From Colias croceus (Eukaryota > Arthropoda > Insecta > Lepidoptera > Pieridae): 64,000 nt of DNA. The notes under the pieces were generated by a model. That model had not been told where the DNA came from. It saw only the letters and a list, made by a program, of their open reading frames with translations, and did no database searches. Positions 23,500 to 35,300 of this stretch are shown here, in pieces. The stretch spans positions 8,618,001 through 8,682,000 of the forward strand of contig NC_059549.1 of the NCBI RefSeq assembly GCF_905220415.1, read 5' to 3'. Both the position numbers and the translations under genes were made by a program. Numbering within the stretch: position 1 is the first letter of the stretch; each line of letters begins with the position of its first letter.

Positions 23500-25879
23500 T
23501 ATACAATAGCCTTTTCCGATGGGAAATTTGCAAAAATCTTTTTTTTTTATTTTTTTTCCTTTTAAGTTATTACAAACAGAAGTAAATCACACTACAGAAA
23601 ATGAGTAAATAAATACAATATATAAACACGACACAATATAGCAAAGATTTGCATTTTTATGAAATTGTTACTAGGAGAGGCTTCAATAGTGAAAATAAAT
23701 ATATGAAATGGAGTCCTTATACAGAGTGTTAATGTTATTATTGGCGACATATAATAGCCAATAGCATTGCTCTCTGTATAAGACATCACCTAAGCCTAAA
23801 CAGTTGTTACTCCATGAAAAAAATGAAAATATAAAATATAACATACACTTCTTATGCTTTACATAAACTATAATAACAGTTACGCCTATATGAACTGTTA
23901 CCATCCATATTGGATAATTATGTTACAATTTACTTCACTGTCACTGTCCACTATTCCTCACTTGCGAGTTTTTCTGATAACACATTTCTTTCCACCTGAC
24001 CACAAATAAACTAGGAATAAAATGAACAGTGACAGCGATTATACGCATCACCATTCCTTCCGTCCAACGCACCAGGGGCGTAGCTCCCTTACCTAACATT
24101 GTCCAACTTCGTATAAAACTTTACACTTTAAATTATTACTACTAGGGCAGACACGCACGGGCGAACTGTTCCAAAGTACATAATTGGCCCTCTTATCGTC
24201 TGCCATCCTAAAATAAACGGCTAATCAATAAAATCGCCGCGTTTAACTTAAGACACATTGGACAAACCATTTAAAACAAACCGTCCACTGTCTCCGATAA
24301 CAAATAACCATACGATCGTGGACTCTCACCATCGGGCAAGCCATCAGCATTGGGAATTAATACCCTAACTTTACAATCAATATATTAAACCTTTTCCGAA
24401 ACCATCGTCTACCTCCTAAGGCCCAATGCCAACCTGTCCTTACAATTTAAACTCAACTCTCCTTAAAGTTTGAAATAAAAATGGAAAACAAATTTTACAT
24501 GTTAAAATTTTCGAAATGCATTTTTGATTTAAAAAACGTGAACGGAATTAATAAAATATCAACAAAATAATCCTGTCAACTACATTTTATATCAACAAAT
24601 CCTTTTAAATACCTCAGGACGATATTATTGTAAGAATTATATTAAAATCGTCCGAAGAGCTCACCGTGAAATACTCGCTGCCTCCTCATAAAGAAAATAC
24701 AAAAATTATTACTCTTCTTAATTGCATAGTACGTTGTAAATAATAACAGGCCGAAAAGATTGGCCATGTAAATATAATTATCTTTTTAAAAATACCAAGT
24801 TCCTTTTATTATAATTAATTTCTCCGATTTACTACGAAACAGGAGTATTTCACCGAGCATACCTATATATATATATATATTTTCATATCAATATAAAATC
24901 GCTACAAAAAAAAACATTGAACTAAAATTAAGGTTACATTATACTCCACCCTCAAAGATATGTTATCACTTTTTTGCCCTCTTGCACAATTGTTGGAGAA
25001 AGATTCATAGTTATGTAAAGTCTCGCTAATTTTAATCCTATAACTATTGCTATATTTTTTGTTATTTATTTAAACGCCACTTGAAATTGTAATGAAGGCT
25101 ATCTAAAGCATTGTTAAGAAATAATTGATTTGGAACAATTACTTTAATTACAAACTGAGCACTATCCCTAGCCACTTTACACCACTTAAGATAAATTAGT
25201 AACGCGACTCTGGGGGCTCGCACGGAGAATATTTCTTAAAAACAACAATCGTTTTAAAAGGCAATACACAGAACGCGATATGATCGTTCAATAAAGGAAA
25301 TAATCGATAGAGGCCACCTTGACACAATATACACGTAACATAATTGCGGTTTCATGATTATCACTTCCAAAGGCCACTTAGTTTCTTCCTGTATCGCGAT
25401 GGACTCTATTGTAAACGTGAAAAATTGTGTCAAATCGGTCTCCCGCACATTCAGATGTCATCGACTCCTCGAGGCGCTCAAAAGCGAAACTTATCAGCGG
25501 TGGAAATTACCAAACTTAACCCTACTAAGACGCTTAACTTTTTCGATCAGCGAATGCGAAAAAAAACTATATGTATAACAATTACACATATTTCCAGTAC
25601 AAATTTGTGGATTCGATTAACGGAACTAAATTTTATTTTGGTCGGTATGTAAAATGAGACGTTAGAATGCAAGCGAGAAAAAATTAATCGTCGTAGTAGT
25701 GCGTATCGTTCGGACGTTAGCCGCGTATTCGGACGAGCCAAACGGTCGTCTGGCAAAGTTTCCTAACATATCCTCCCGATATCGCAACGTTGCGAAACAA
25801 TAACGTGCAAATACAAGACCGTCTCGAAAGAACCCAACGTGACAATGTCGCGGAAACGATGCGCAAAGAATACGCGGGG
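23500..25879 (-). other. probable long 3' UTR of the KIAA0232-like gene
   Basis: The sequence after the stop at 25880 (minus) has no ORF of note but is less repetitive and locally less AT-rich (for example 24040-24430) than the DNA beyond about 23500. Several minus-strand AATAAA signals occur. The assignment as UTR is inference from position; no transcript end can be fixed. A short TA dinucleotide run lies near 24867-24880. Confidence 0.35.
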
Positions 25880-28800
25880 TTAACGCGTGAGCGGGCGGTC
25901 GAGCGCGGGCACGCAGCAGTGCAGGAAGCGCGCGTGCGGGTGCGTGCAGGTGGCGGCGCTGGGCCCGGCGCAGCGCAGCGCCGCGCTGTGCCGCCGCTTG
26001 CGGTCCGGCAGCGCGCCCGCCTCCGCGTCCGCGTCCGTCGCGTACATGCGGTGCGCCGCGCTGATGTCCGACAGCAGCTCCTCCCAGTCGCGCGACAGCT
26101 CGTCGGGCGGCGGCACGGGCGCGCGCGTGGGCGGCGGCGCCTCCACCGGCGCGCACTCGCACACGCACGCGTCGCTCCAGATGCTCTCGATGCCGTTGGG
26201 GCGCATCTTCTTCGCGGAGCCGCCGCACTCGTCGCACGACCACCCGTCGACGAGCGGCTCGGTCTGCACGCCGGCGTCGATCTGCCGCACCGGGAAGCGC
26301 AGCTTGAATCCGAGGTCGTCGAGATCGGGGCAGCGCTGCGCGGCGGTCAGGTTCAGTCTGCCGTAATCGATGCCGTTCGCGACGCGATACTCCAGATAGC
26401 GCTCGTGGGTGGTCTCGAGGTAGACGCCGCCGGACTCGCTGCGCTTGAACTCGACCGGGTCGAAGTCGCCGCGGATGTCGAACGTGTCGCCGTCGGCGTA
26501 GCGGGTGGCGGTCTCCGGCTCGCGGCAGATGGGACGGAAGTGGGTCCGCGAGGAGGTGAGCGGGTCCTCGCGGTCGAGGGGCTCGGGCGGGCGGGGGAGG
26601 GGGCGCGCGGCGGGCGCGGGCGGCGGGCGGGCCGCGCGCTTGGTGCGAGGCGGAACTTCGACGAAACCGCTGCAGTCTCGGCTGTGGTTGATGGCGGTGA
26701 ACGAGCGCATGGTCTTGGCGACGGTCGACAGCGCGTCGTAGAGTTCGTCTCCGTCGTACAAGGAGAAAGACTCGATCTCGCGCGGTTCGCCTATGTTAAG
26801 AGGGCGCAAACGGTCGTGCAGACCTTCTGCAATTTGGGAAGGCGAATCGTTGCGCTTCGGCTGAGTGACGGTGATGCTGGTCGACCATATGCTCTCCGTT
26901 AGATTCATGCTACTCTTTTCGGCGGACGGATCGGCGAACAGGTGGTCTGATGGCGATGAGAGCAGATCTTGGAAATCGATTGGTAGATCTTGATACTCAT
27001 CATCAGGAGTGTTTTGATCTTTAGACCACAGGGCCTCGATGCTACGGTCGAACTTGGCTTCAAATTTTGCATAAAGCTCCTCCTCCATTGGGCTTCTAGC
27101 CCGCGGAATCAGATCGTCCGTGATGACCCACTCTGTGTCGAGATCGAGACTGTCGTCCCAATCGGGAACCATGTTTTCATTCAACCTGATCTTTGCTTGC
27201 GTGATTTCTTTAATTTCGTCAGTTACTGTGTTCTCACAAGTGCCGTAACCCTCGTCCAAAGCGATCGCTCTTATAAACTCCTTCACGGGATCCTGAGTTT
27301 CGATATCCCATACCCCCTCATGCGTCATCCACTCGGGCATGCTTTCCTTGCTGTCAAAAGATCTACTGTAACTGTTGTAACGTTTTCTGCTATTTTTCTT
27401 TTGGCCGTGGTATGAGTTCCGCCGTTCTTTGCCAGTACAATATTTTTTGTTCTTACAATTCCAATCCTTTGATATTGCTAGTTCACTCTGCATTTTGACT
27501 TTCGAATCTGTGTTAGACTTACGACACCAAGCTGGCGGTGGCAAATAATACTGCAATGGCGACTCTTGTGCTTTCTTTAGAGCCGGGAATGCAGCGTAAT
27601 ATCGACGGACAGCCTCTGTTTGTTCCAAAGAACACGTGGGCATCCCTATCAGTGACGAACTTTCTTGATCTTTAATGTCTTGAAGTCTCGTGCACAGCTG
27701 ATCAACAATATTGTCCAGACTGGACTCCTGAAAAATAGAGAATCTATATAAAGTCACTTTAATAGATAAACTAAAATTTAAATGATTAAAACTTTAAAAT
27801 GTTACCATGAAATGCGACACTAAGCTAAATAATTATACCTACACCTATATCAATTAAGACAAAGGTGATTACAATATTTGTCAGTATGCATTTAAAATTA
27901 TAATTATGATTTCAAACAAAGGAACAAAAAGAGGAAGTTTGCAAACAAAAAGGAGCAGCAAATAAAAACTGAAGTGCTTTTTCACAGGCAACATTTCACA
28001 CAATTTAATTGTTTATTTTTTGATACACCTACAAAACAAAATAAAAGGCCAAATAAAAATAAACTTGATGTTGCCTCTGAATCAACTATTACAGTGGTGA
28101 TATCACAAAAGACCGACCTTTTTGTAAGGATTCTTAAAACCACTTAACGTCTTCATTTTAACGTTCCCACTGTTACAGCCCCTTTCCAGAATTACTGAGC
28201 ACTGCATATCCTCTTGACAGTAAAGAAAATAGTAATCAATTATTGGGGACTTTTTTCAAGAAATATTAGCTACCTGATTATCTTAACGATCATGTTTACT
28301 AAGTGTAATTAGTTAATTGTTTAATAGAGGAACTAGTTCCTTAATCACTTTTCTCTTTACATAAATAAGAATGAAGAATTGTCACATATTTAATCTCAAA
28401 GATCAATTTTTCTAAGAATACCATTTTAAATTGATTGTTATCAGAAATTTATAAATCCAGTGATGTTAATGCAATAATTGTGTTACAATCAAAGAAAAAT
28501 AGGAACCTAGATTACTATGTTGACATAAAATCAACTTAGAAGCATTGTTTACAATAAAAAAAATAAACTATGTGTGTATTAAAAAATATTAAATCTCCAT
28601 GTATAATTTTTAAACTGACCACTATTTAGATAGGTAATTAATTTCAATAAATATTATCAGTAGACAAAATCTTTTCATATTATTATGTAATTATGTTTGT
28701 TGATATCAACTATGTGAGCTCTCCGGAAACAAACATTAGAATTGCTCAGATCTGGGTAACAATTACTTTTAAAAAATTAACCTTTGAGATAAATGTGTTT

Positions 28801-28972
28801 ATATTCCAATATGAATGTGCTAATAGGTATATGATGACATTTATTAACTAATATGAAGGTCTTACCTGTAAAATCTGTGCAATATCAGATGGGATGTGGG
28901 ATGAGGTGCAATTCTTTTGACGTAGCAGGCCAGCAGGCGTGAGCCTGGCTCCCTCTCTTGTTTTTACGCATT
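25880..28972 (-). CDS. KIAA0232/DUF4603-like protein, C-terminal exons (5' partial)
   Basis: Two exons are supported: 28972-28866 (35 codons, donor CAG|GTAAGA) and 27727-25880 (acceptor TTTTTCAG, 615 residues plus stop), joined in phase 0. The amino acids encoded between 27757 and 27728 are intronic. Resemblance to vertebrate KIAA0232 (DUF4603), recalled by eye, covers a LDNIVDQLCTRLQDI segment near the start, the YYAAFPAL motif, SIWS-type segments and SRTHFRPI near the middle. The function of the family is unknown. The order of motifs matches, but the protein is much shorter. The last exon is very GC-rich (25880-26900) and encodes Pro/Arg/Ala-rich sequence and a Cys cluster (CDEC...CVCEC). 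Initiating exons were not found. Confidence 0.6.
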
Positions 28973-30489
28973 CTGCCAAAAGTAATCTAAATCGCCATAG
29001 AATTCAATCATCTTGCTCAGAAATCGAGTGTCCATTTTTCAATCGCCGTGGGCCGTGTGATAGTATCGATCCTCGAAATGCCGCCTTACTAATAATACAT
29101 GCTTATTTCTTTGGCCTATTCTTTGCTAGTGTTTCGTAGTTTTGTACAAGGCAGCGGTCCTCTTTTCTAACAAACTTTGTACAATCGCATTGTCACTAGC
29201 GATCAACGAATGACGCACTTCGTGCACCCCTTTACTTCTGAAACATAAACGTGAAAAGTTTTATTTACACTGATGTCACGTGTTGTTTTGTTACAATCAT
29301 CATTATGACTTGCAAGGGCACAAAGAGTTTCATGGAAATCCATACCCGCCCCGCCGCGCTAAATGGGTCGATGGCGCCAAATAAACGTCATTCATGCGAG
29401 GGTGAGAACCGAGAAATTCATTCACTGCAATACTACGAAACTACAAGATGACGTTTCATTTTTGTTCTAGGCTAATATTTTCCGCGAGAAACGTGCAGAT
29501 TAAACATTTATGTGCATCATGACTGATGACATTAATCATTATCTACCTACGAACTCAACAAACGATGCAATTTCACAAGAAGGCGACAGTATTACATGAT
29601 ACACTTTCACTGGGAATGCGCGATGAACTTCCGGATCAAAAACAGTAAATAATCAAAACAATACACAAACTTACCCGTAGTAGTTTATATGGGGAAATTA
29701 TCATGATAATTTCTATACACACACACCCCGCATGAAAAAAAACATGGCAGCCGTGATGAGTGAGAGTCAAAAATTATAATTTGCGCAACGCCGTCAAAAG
29801 ATTAGGATGACGTCTCTTCATTGACCAATGATGTGGCTTCGATTTTAGAATATATCAAAGATGGCCGACTGAGAGCCCGTGATTTTATGATTACATTTTT
29901 TCCTCAACGTCATTCGTCGATATGTATGTCTTTGATTCTATTGGGTGACACTTTGAACTTAGTAGCCAATAAAATTCTACACTCGGCGTTTAGCGTAACG
30001 ATTTTCGCGCTTTTATTGAACCGCCAAATTTAAAAATGTACCTTTATGCAAGTCACTTTGAAATTACAAAATAACGTGCAATAACTATCGTTTTAATATT
30101 ATATTGTACTTAGTTTACCATTGTATATCTGAATGCGATCAAATAAAAATATACTGACCTACATCCATATTATTGGAAAATTTACAATTCATGACAAATG
30201 CAACCAAGAAATAATTATTAACACTCCGTAGTGATGTCATTTTCAACAATCCTGATTCCTGCTCGCTGATATGATATGATCAATACTTGAGTCTTGAATG
30301 TACATTGAATCAATGTTAGTTGTATGTATTATCTACATCAAAATTCGCGATATAAGCATAGTATTACAATATAGGAAATATTGAAATACTGTGATATAGG
30401 CCTATCGCTCGAGGTACAGTATTATATTTATGTATGCTCATTCCCGTATTAATTAGGTAGATATCCAACCATTATGTTTGTGCTTACCA

Positions 30490-30627
30490 CGCCACGGTGC
30501 AAAGTCTACAATAATAAAATTATAAACATGTTGTTATTTCTCTGTCTATTCATTTTGTTTGTTTTAACTTTTAATGTATTTGTTGTGTTCTTGAAATAAA
30601 CGTTTTTCTATTCTATTCTACATAAAT
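30490..30627 (+). repeat. probable 5'-truncated LINE tail with (TTCTA)n
   Basis: Sequence ending TGTTCTTGAAATAAACG followed by TTTTTCTATTCTATTCTA looks like the 3' end of a non-LTR retrotransposon with a pentanucleotide tail. It has no coding capacity. Confidence 0.4.
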
Positions 30628-31650
30628 TATAGATTTTTTTTATCTGTCCGTCTGATCTCTGGAATGCCTTGACCGATTTTGACGGGACGATCACTGACAG
30701 ACGGCTGACGTCATAACGAGTAAATTCTGCTATTATAGGTACTTTTTTGCTGTAACCACAGGAAGTAGGAACACTAGGAATTAAAGGAACATCTCATTGA
30801 CGCTCTTGAAACAACAGGACTTGCTTAGTTTATTCATAAAATTAATCAAGTATGCATTTTGTTTAAATCTTCTTTAGATCTTTCAAAACTTAATTAGAAC
30901 AATAGGAAATTAATATTAATACATTGAAATAAAACAGACTATTATGTAATCTTACGACATCTTTATTTTCTCATAGATTATAGCTATTCAGCAAGACAAT
31001 GGTTTAATAAAGTATTTTAATTTCACAATTTTTTTCAATAAATACAATATGTTAAATTAACATTCTCCCTATATATATTACATTGTTTCGATTCTTTTAA
31101 AGAACTTGCATTATATGCAAAGTATTATTAGCCCAATGAATGGATCATTGTAATTCATACATTTCAATATTTTTATATCACAATTTAGCATAATAATACT
31201 TCACACATCCTTTAACATCCGCCCTGTTAATGGTTAAGTGGAACACAGGATTATGAAGATTTTGTGCTAATACTAAAGCATCTACTGAAAAGCGATCACA
31301 GATACAAAACAACAAAATAAAAATCTCTGAACCAACGTAAAGAACGAAACAGACTAAAAATAAAATAAACTTTGTACGGAGTGGAATAGTTATTTACATC
31401 AACGCGATTGATAATAATTACATTAACGAGAAATGCTTATTGTCATTAGATTAGGGTAATACATTGAAAACTCTCCTATAAATTGTCGTAAGACATTCAC
31501 GATACGTAATATTCCTTTATTCTGGAATAAATATAAAAAATACCGATCATATACGAACGACATCCTTGCTAATTTGTCGCGGCAAACCGGCAGGAAAGCG
31601 CAAAGCCGTAAAAGGGGAATAGCTTTAACCCTCGCACCCATATAATATTA

Positions 31651-31819
31651 TCTAATATATAAAAATCAATGCCACTTTTCGTTGTAATTCCATAACTCGA
31701 GAACGGCTGAACCGATTTCGATAATTCTTTTTTTATTATATTCCTTGAAGTACGAGGATGGTTCTTATGTAGAGAAAACGTTAATATGTACCACGGGCGA
31801 AGCCGGGGCGGACCGCTAG
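31651..31819 (+). mobile_element. non-autonomous Helitron-like element, copy 3
   Basis: 169 bp, TC...CTAG|T, identical by eye to the copy at 7499-7667, which lies 24 kb away. It forms a head-to-tail pair with copy 4. Confidence 0.8.
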
Positions 31820-31820
31820 T

Positions 31821-31986
31821 ATAATATAAAAATCAATGCCACTTTTCGTTGTAATTCCATAACTCGAGAACGGCTGAACCGATTTCGATAATTCTTTTTT
31901 TATTATATTCCTTGAAGTACGAGGATGGTTCTTATGTAGAGAAAACGTTAATATGTACCACGGGCGAAGCCGGGGCGGACCGCTAG
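31821..31986 (+). mobile_element. non-autonomous Helitron-like element, copy 4
   Basis: About 166 bp, the same family and orientation as copy 3, starting immediately after the CTAG|T end of that copy and itself ending CTAG|T. The first few bases differ from the TCTAATATAT consensus, as expected if the 5' end was formed at a tandem junction. Confidence 0.75.
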
Positions 31987-32335
31987 TATTATATAATTAT
32001 TATTAAAACGTCCATATACTAAAACAACCACAGTATCTAATAAATAGGACAATATATCGAACTGTCAAGATTATTTTTTATCTATGTAAATTTCTAAAAA
32101 TGACAACACAACTATCTGTCAAAATTATTTTTTATCTGTATTCTTACACTGTACTTCGATGTGCAATGTCAACCTCGCACCTGGCGGAATTAAAAACTGT
32201 TCCCCCAAACGTGACTAATCTAGATAAGACAGCACTTCGCTTCCCATTCATCGTTGAACGGCTATAGCATGAACAATTACTCTACAAGTGTACACGAGTA
32301 CGTTGTATTTACACATTATCTATGGTATCGCGTTA

Positions 32336-35300
32336 TCAATGGCTCTCCGGCCGTTTACTGCTCTCCTCCGGTTTGGTGACGACTTCACTCTTTGGTATGG
32401 GCGGCTGTTCGCCGAACTTCTCGGCGGCTTTCTTAATCTCCCGCCGCTTTTGCGCTTCCCGTATCAAGTCGAAGAGGCTCTGTAAATGTAAATCGTACTT
32501 TTTTACTCTTGTATACACAGCTTTTCTATTATTTTTGAACACACAGCCGTAAAAAAGAATACAATAGATAATAATATATGCGTGCTTAAAAAATTATTAT
32601 GTTGTGGAAATTCGCAGTCTTTTGTCCGTCTCAATCTATTTTGTTATTAAAAAAATGGAATTTTACGCGATGATACATACAATGTAAACCTTTCCCTATA
32701 CATATACATAACACATAGTACATACACTTGACTGCGACCATTTTCACGAAATGATCAATCATTTCATGAAATGAGCAAATCTACGATATGGCCACGACAT
32801 ACCTACAATCATCCTATGGACCTATTACCTATACATACTATTATTGCACCCACCTTTCCCTCTGTTTCACTGGACTTATCCTGTTCCTTAGCAATGCTGG
32901 CCGCTTTGTCCAATGCCTTCTGTATTTTGCTCTCCACCTCCAATATCTCCTCCTTATCCAACAACTCGATGAGTTCCGCCATTTGCTTTTCAGATAGATT
33001 CACGTTCTCGTTGCCAATTATCTCGAGCATCTGAAATTTTTGTAAAATAAATTCTTTAGTTAGGATTTTGTACTGGCTTTACGTAATTGATATCATGTCA
33101 ATAATAATTTTAAAGAATATTTTTAGTGCCATCCAAACCAATAACAAAACAAACAGGAAGCATTTGAGCCAAATAAAGGATACGAATTACAACTTAATAC
33201 ATATTATATTATGTTTCAATATATATAAAAAATTGTAGATTACATATTATATTAACATATTAATTGATTTAAAACGTCGTAAACGATTGCAACATGCATT
33301 CTTTTTTTTTCAATGATTACTATAGTAATCAGTTCCGTATTAAATCGCAAATATACCTAATATATATACAATATAATGTATGATAAGGATATATTATATA
33401 AATATATTGTCACGTGAGTCATGCAGTTTGCGTGACCTTGCCGTGATCGAATACACACAATTTGTTTACCGTGTAGACGGCGCGTCGCGATAACACGCTC
33501 GATACGATTATTATTATCTGTCCATAATGTATCTTTGGCCTACTTAAATTTGGTGTAGTTTATTTAAATTTCCTGCTAACTTTTTCTTTATAGTAAGTAG
33601 TCTCTAAATATAGACGAATTTTAATAAAATTAGTTATAAAATTATGAATACTACATAAGTTGTAGAGGTGATAACTGAAGTAATCTATTTAAACATGATT
33701 TTAATGCATGATAACTTAATAAATTTCCAATTTATATTATGTCAATTAAAAAGTAGTTATGTACATGATGTATCCAACCATGAACCATTATAAATTTATT
33801 TCATCATTTTTTGGTCTAAATCACCCGATACTACTATCTTGGAAAAGAAAATTTTAAAAATTATATCTTACATCACGACAATAAAAAATTACGCAGCAAA
33901 AATTATCTGTTAAATTTCTAAAGATTATTTTCCATCTCTGCATTTCCCGATAACTAAAGCACTTTTCTGTCAATAAATGATTTGATATCAAGATGGCATT
34001 ATTGTGATATCATTTTTATTATGATAATAAAGGTATATACCTTAATTATTATAAATAGTTATTCTCAAAGATTTGCTATTTCCAGACAATTACCCAGCTA
34101 TTACAAAAATATCTAACATTTTCTGTTTCTTTATGAAAAAAATCGATATTAAAAGAGAGCCTGTATTACCTTCAAAACGTCATCAATCTTCAGTTGCCCA
34201 TCAAAGTCATCGTCCAGCCTTCCTAGTACATCCTGAATCAACTTGAGTTTAGCCTCATTGGGCACCTTCTGTAGACTCTTTATGGAATGCATCAATTCGT
34301 CGATCTGAATCAACTGTTCCTTTGCCTTTTGTGGCTCGGATTTCGTTTGTTCGAGCGTTGTTTTGAGTGTTTTCTCTTTGTCCTCTAGTTCAACTAATGC
34401 AGCGTCCAATTTGCTGATCATGTTGTTCACTGCACGGTATAATCTGAAATATTTAATTTAAAATATAAATCATTTTTCGTACTCATAGATGATATTGCTC
34501 TACAGGTTAATAATAAAAAATAAAAGTTAGCGCTTTAAAACATATGTCATGATTGAGACGTCATGAATTTTAATCTTTTTTTAATTCCATAGTTTTCTTT
34601 AAATTAAAATTTAAAGCTGTATTTTAATACAACAATGTTTTCCTCCTCGTTTTCTTATTTACTATAATTAACTCATTATTCACATTTTTAATGTCTAATA
34701 CATATTATTGAAAAAAGTGGGTATCCACAAAAAAAATTAGTTGTTAATTTGATTTTTTAAAATGTAAAGGGACTTAGGGTATATAGAAATATTATATTTG
34801 GGCAGTATTATATTTTGTTTCATCATAGCATTGACAATTTGTTTACCATGGTGAGTCACAAGCATACAACCAAATAAGAATAGATTATCTTTATTATCAA
34901 ATAGGCAATCTTGTTATTGGTTGGAAAATTTTTCATTTCTGTTTTGTATCAAACTGATTGAATCAATTTAATCAAATTAATTTCTGAATTTAAAGTGGAA
35001 ATTACTTTTATATATTTCTCATTATTTATCAGGGATCAAAATCTTATGCAATAAATAAATATGAAATTCACTAGAAGTTTGAAATATGTATAACTATATA
35101 CTCATTAGCAAAGCAAAAATATCCGTCCCCATACAATTAAATCTATTATGTTCTAAACACAAAGGGTGAAATGTTTGACCACTATATATGTAATCAATTT
35201 TCCCTCAAGATTCTTTGTAATTTATTTTTAAGCTATTAGTATAATATTTTTCATATTATATTCTCACCTTCTAGCACCCTTAGTTAGTTTAATATCCGCT

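Larger units (their letters stand above)
11804..23500. other. long AT-rich stretch without supported genes
   Basis: It contains an 81-bp tandem duplication (12112-12275), an inverted-repeat element (12869-13330), a probable LINE tail (17615-17725) and simple AT-rich sequence. Locally GC-richer patches at about 16255-16345, 19920-20040 and 21420-21600 hold no clear splice-bounded ORF. No tRNA or rRNA was recognised. Confidence 0.55.
28973..32335. other. region between the KIAA0232-like gene and LETM1
   Basis: It should hold the 5' exons or promoter of the KIAA0232-like gene and the 3' UTR of LETM1. I see no convincing start exon. AAGATGGCCG and ACATGGCAGCCG near 29742-29870 resemble YY1-type promoter motifs but are weak evidence. 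A LINE-like tail with (TTCTA)n lies at 30490-30627. A Helitron-like dimer lies at 31651-31986, probably in the LETM1 3' UTR or just beyond it. Confidence 0.45.

Noticed and set aside
25790..26902. Long plus-strand ORF (370 codons) and other frames in the GC-rich region
   Set aside because: They are shadows of the GC-rich KIAA0232-like exon on the minus strand: Arg/Ala/Gly-rich with no domain.
29010..29040. Minus-strand ATG frame (MDTRFLSKM...) just upstream of the KIAA0232-like exon
   Set aside because: It reads into the exon in the wrong frame and stops at once, so it cannot be the gene's start without another, unseen splice.
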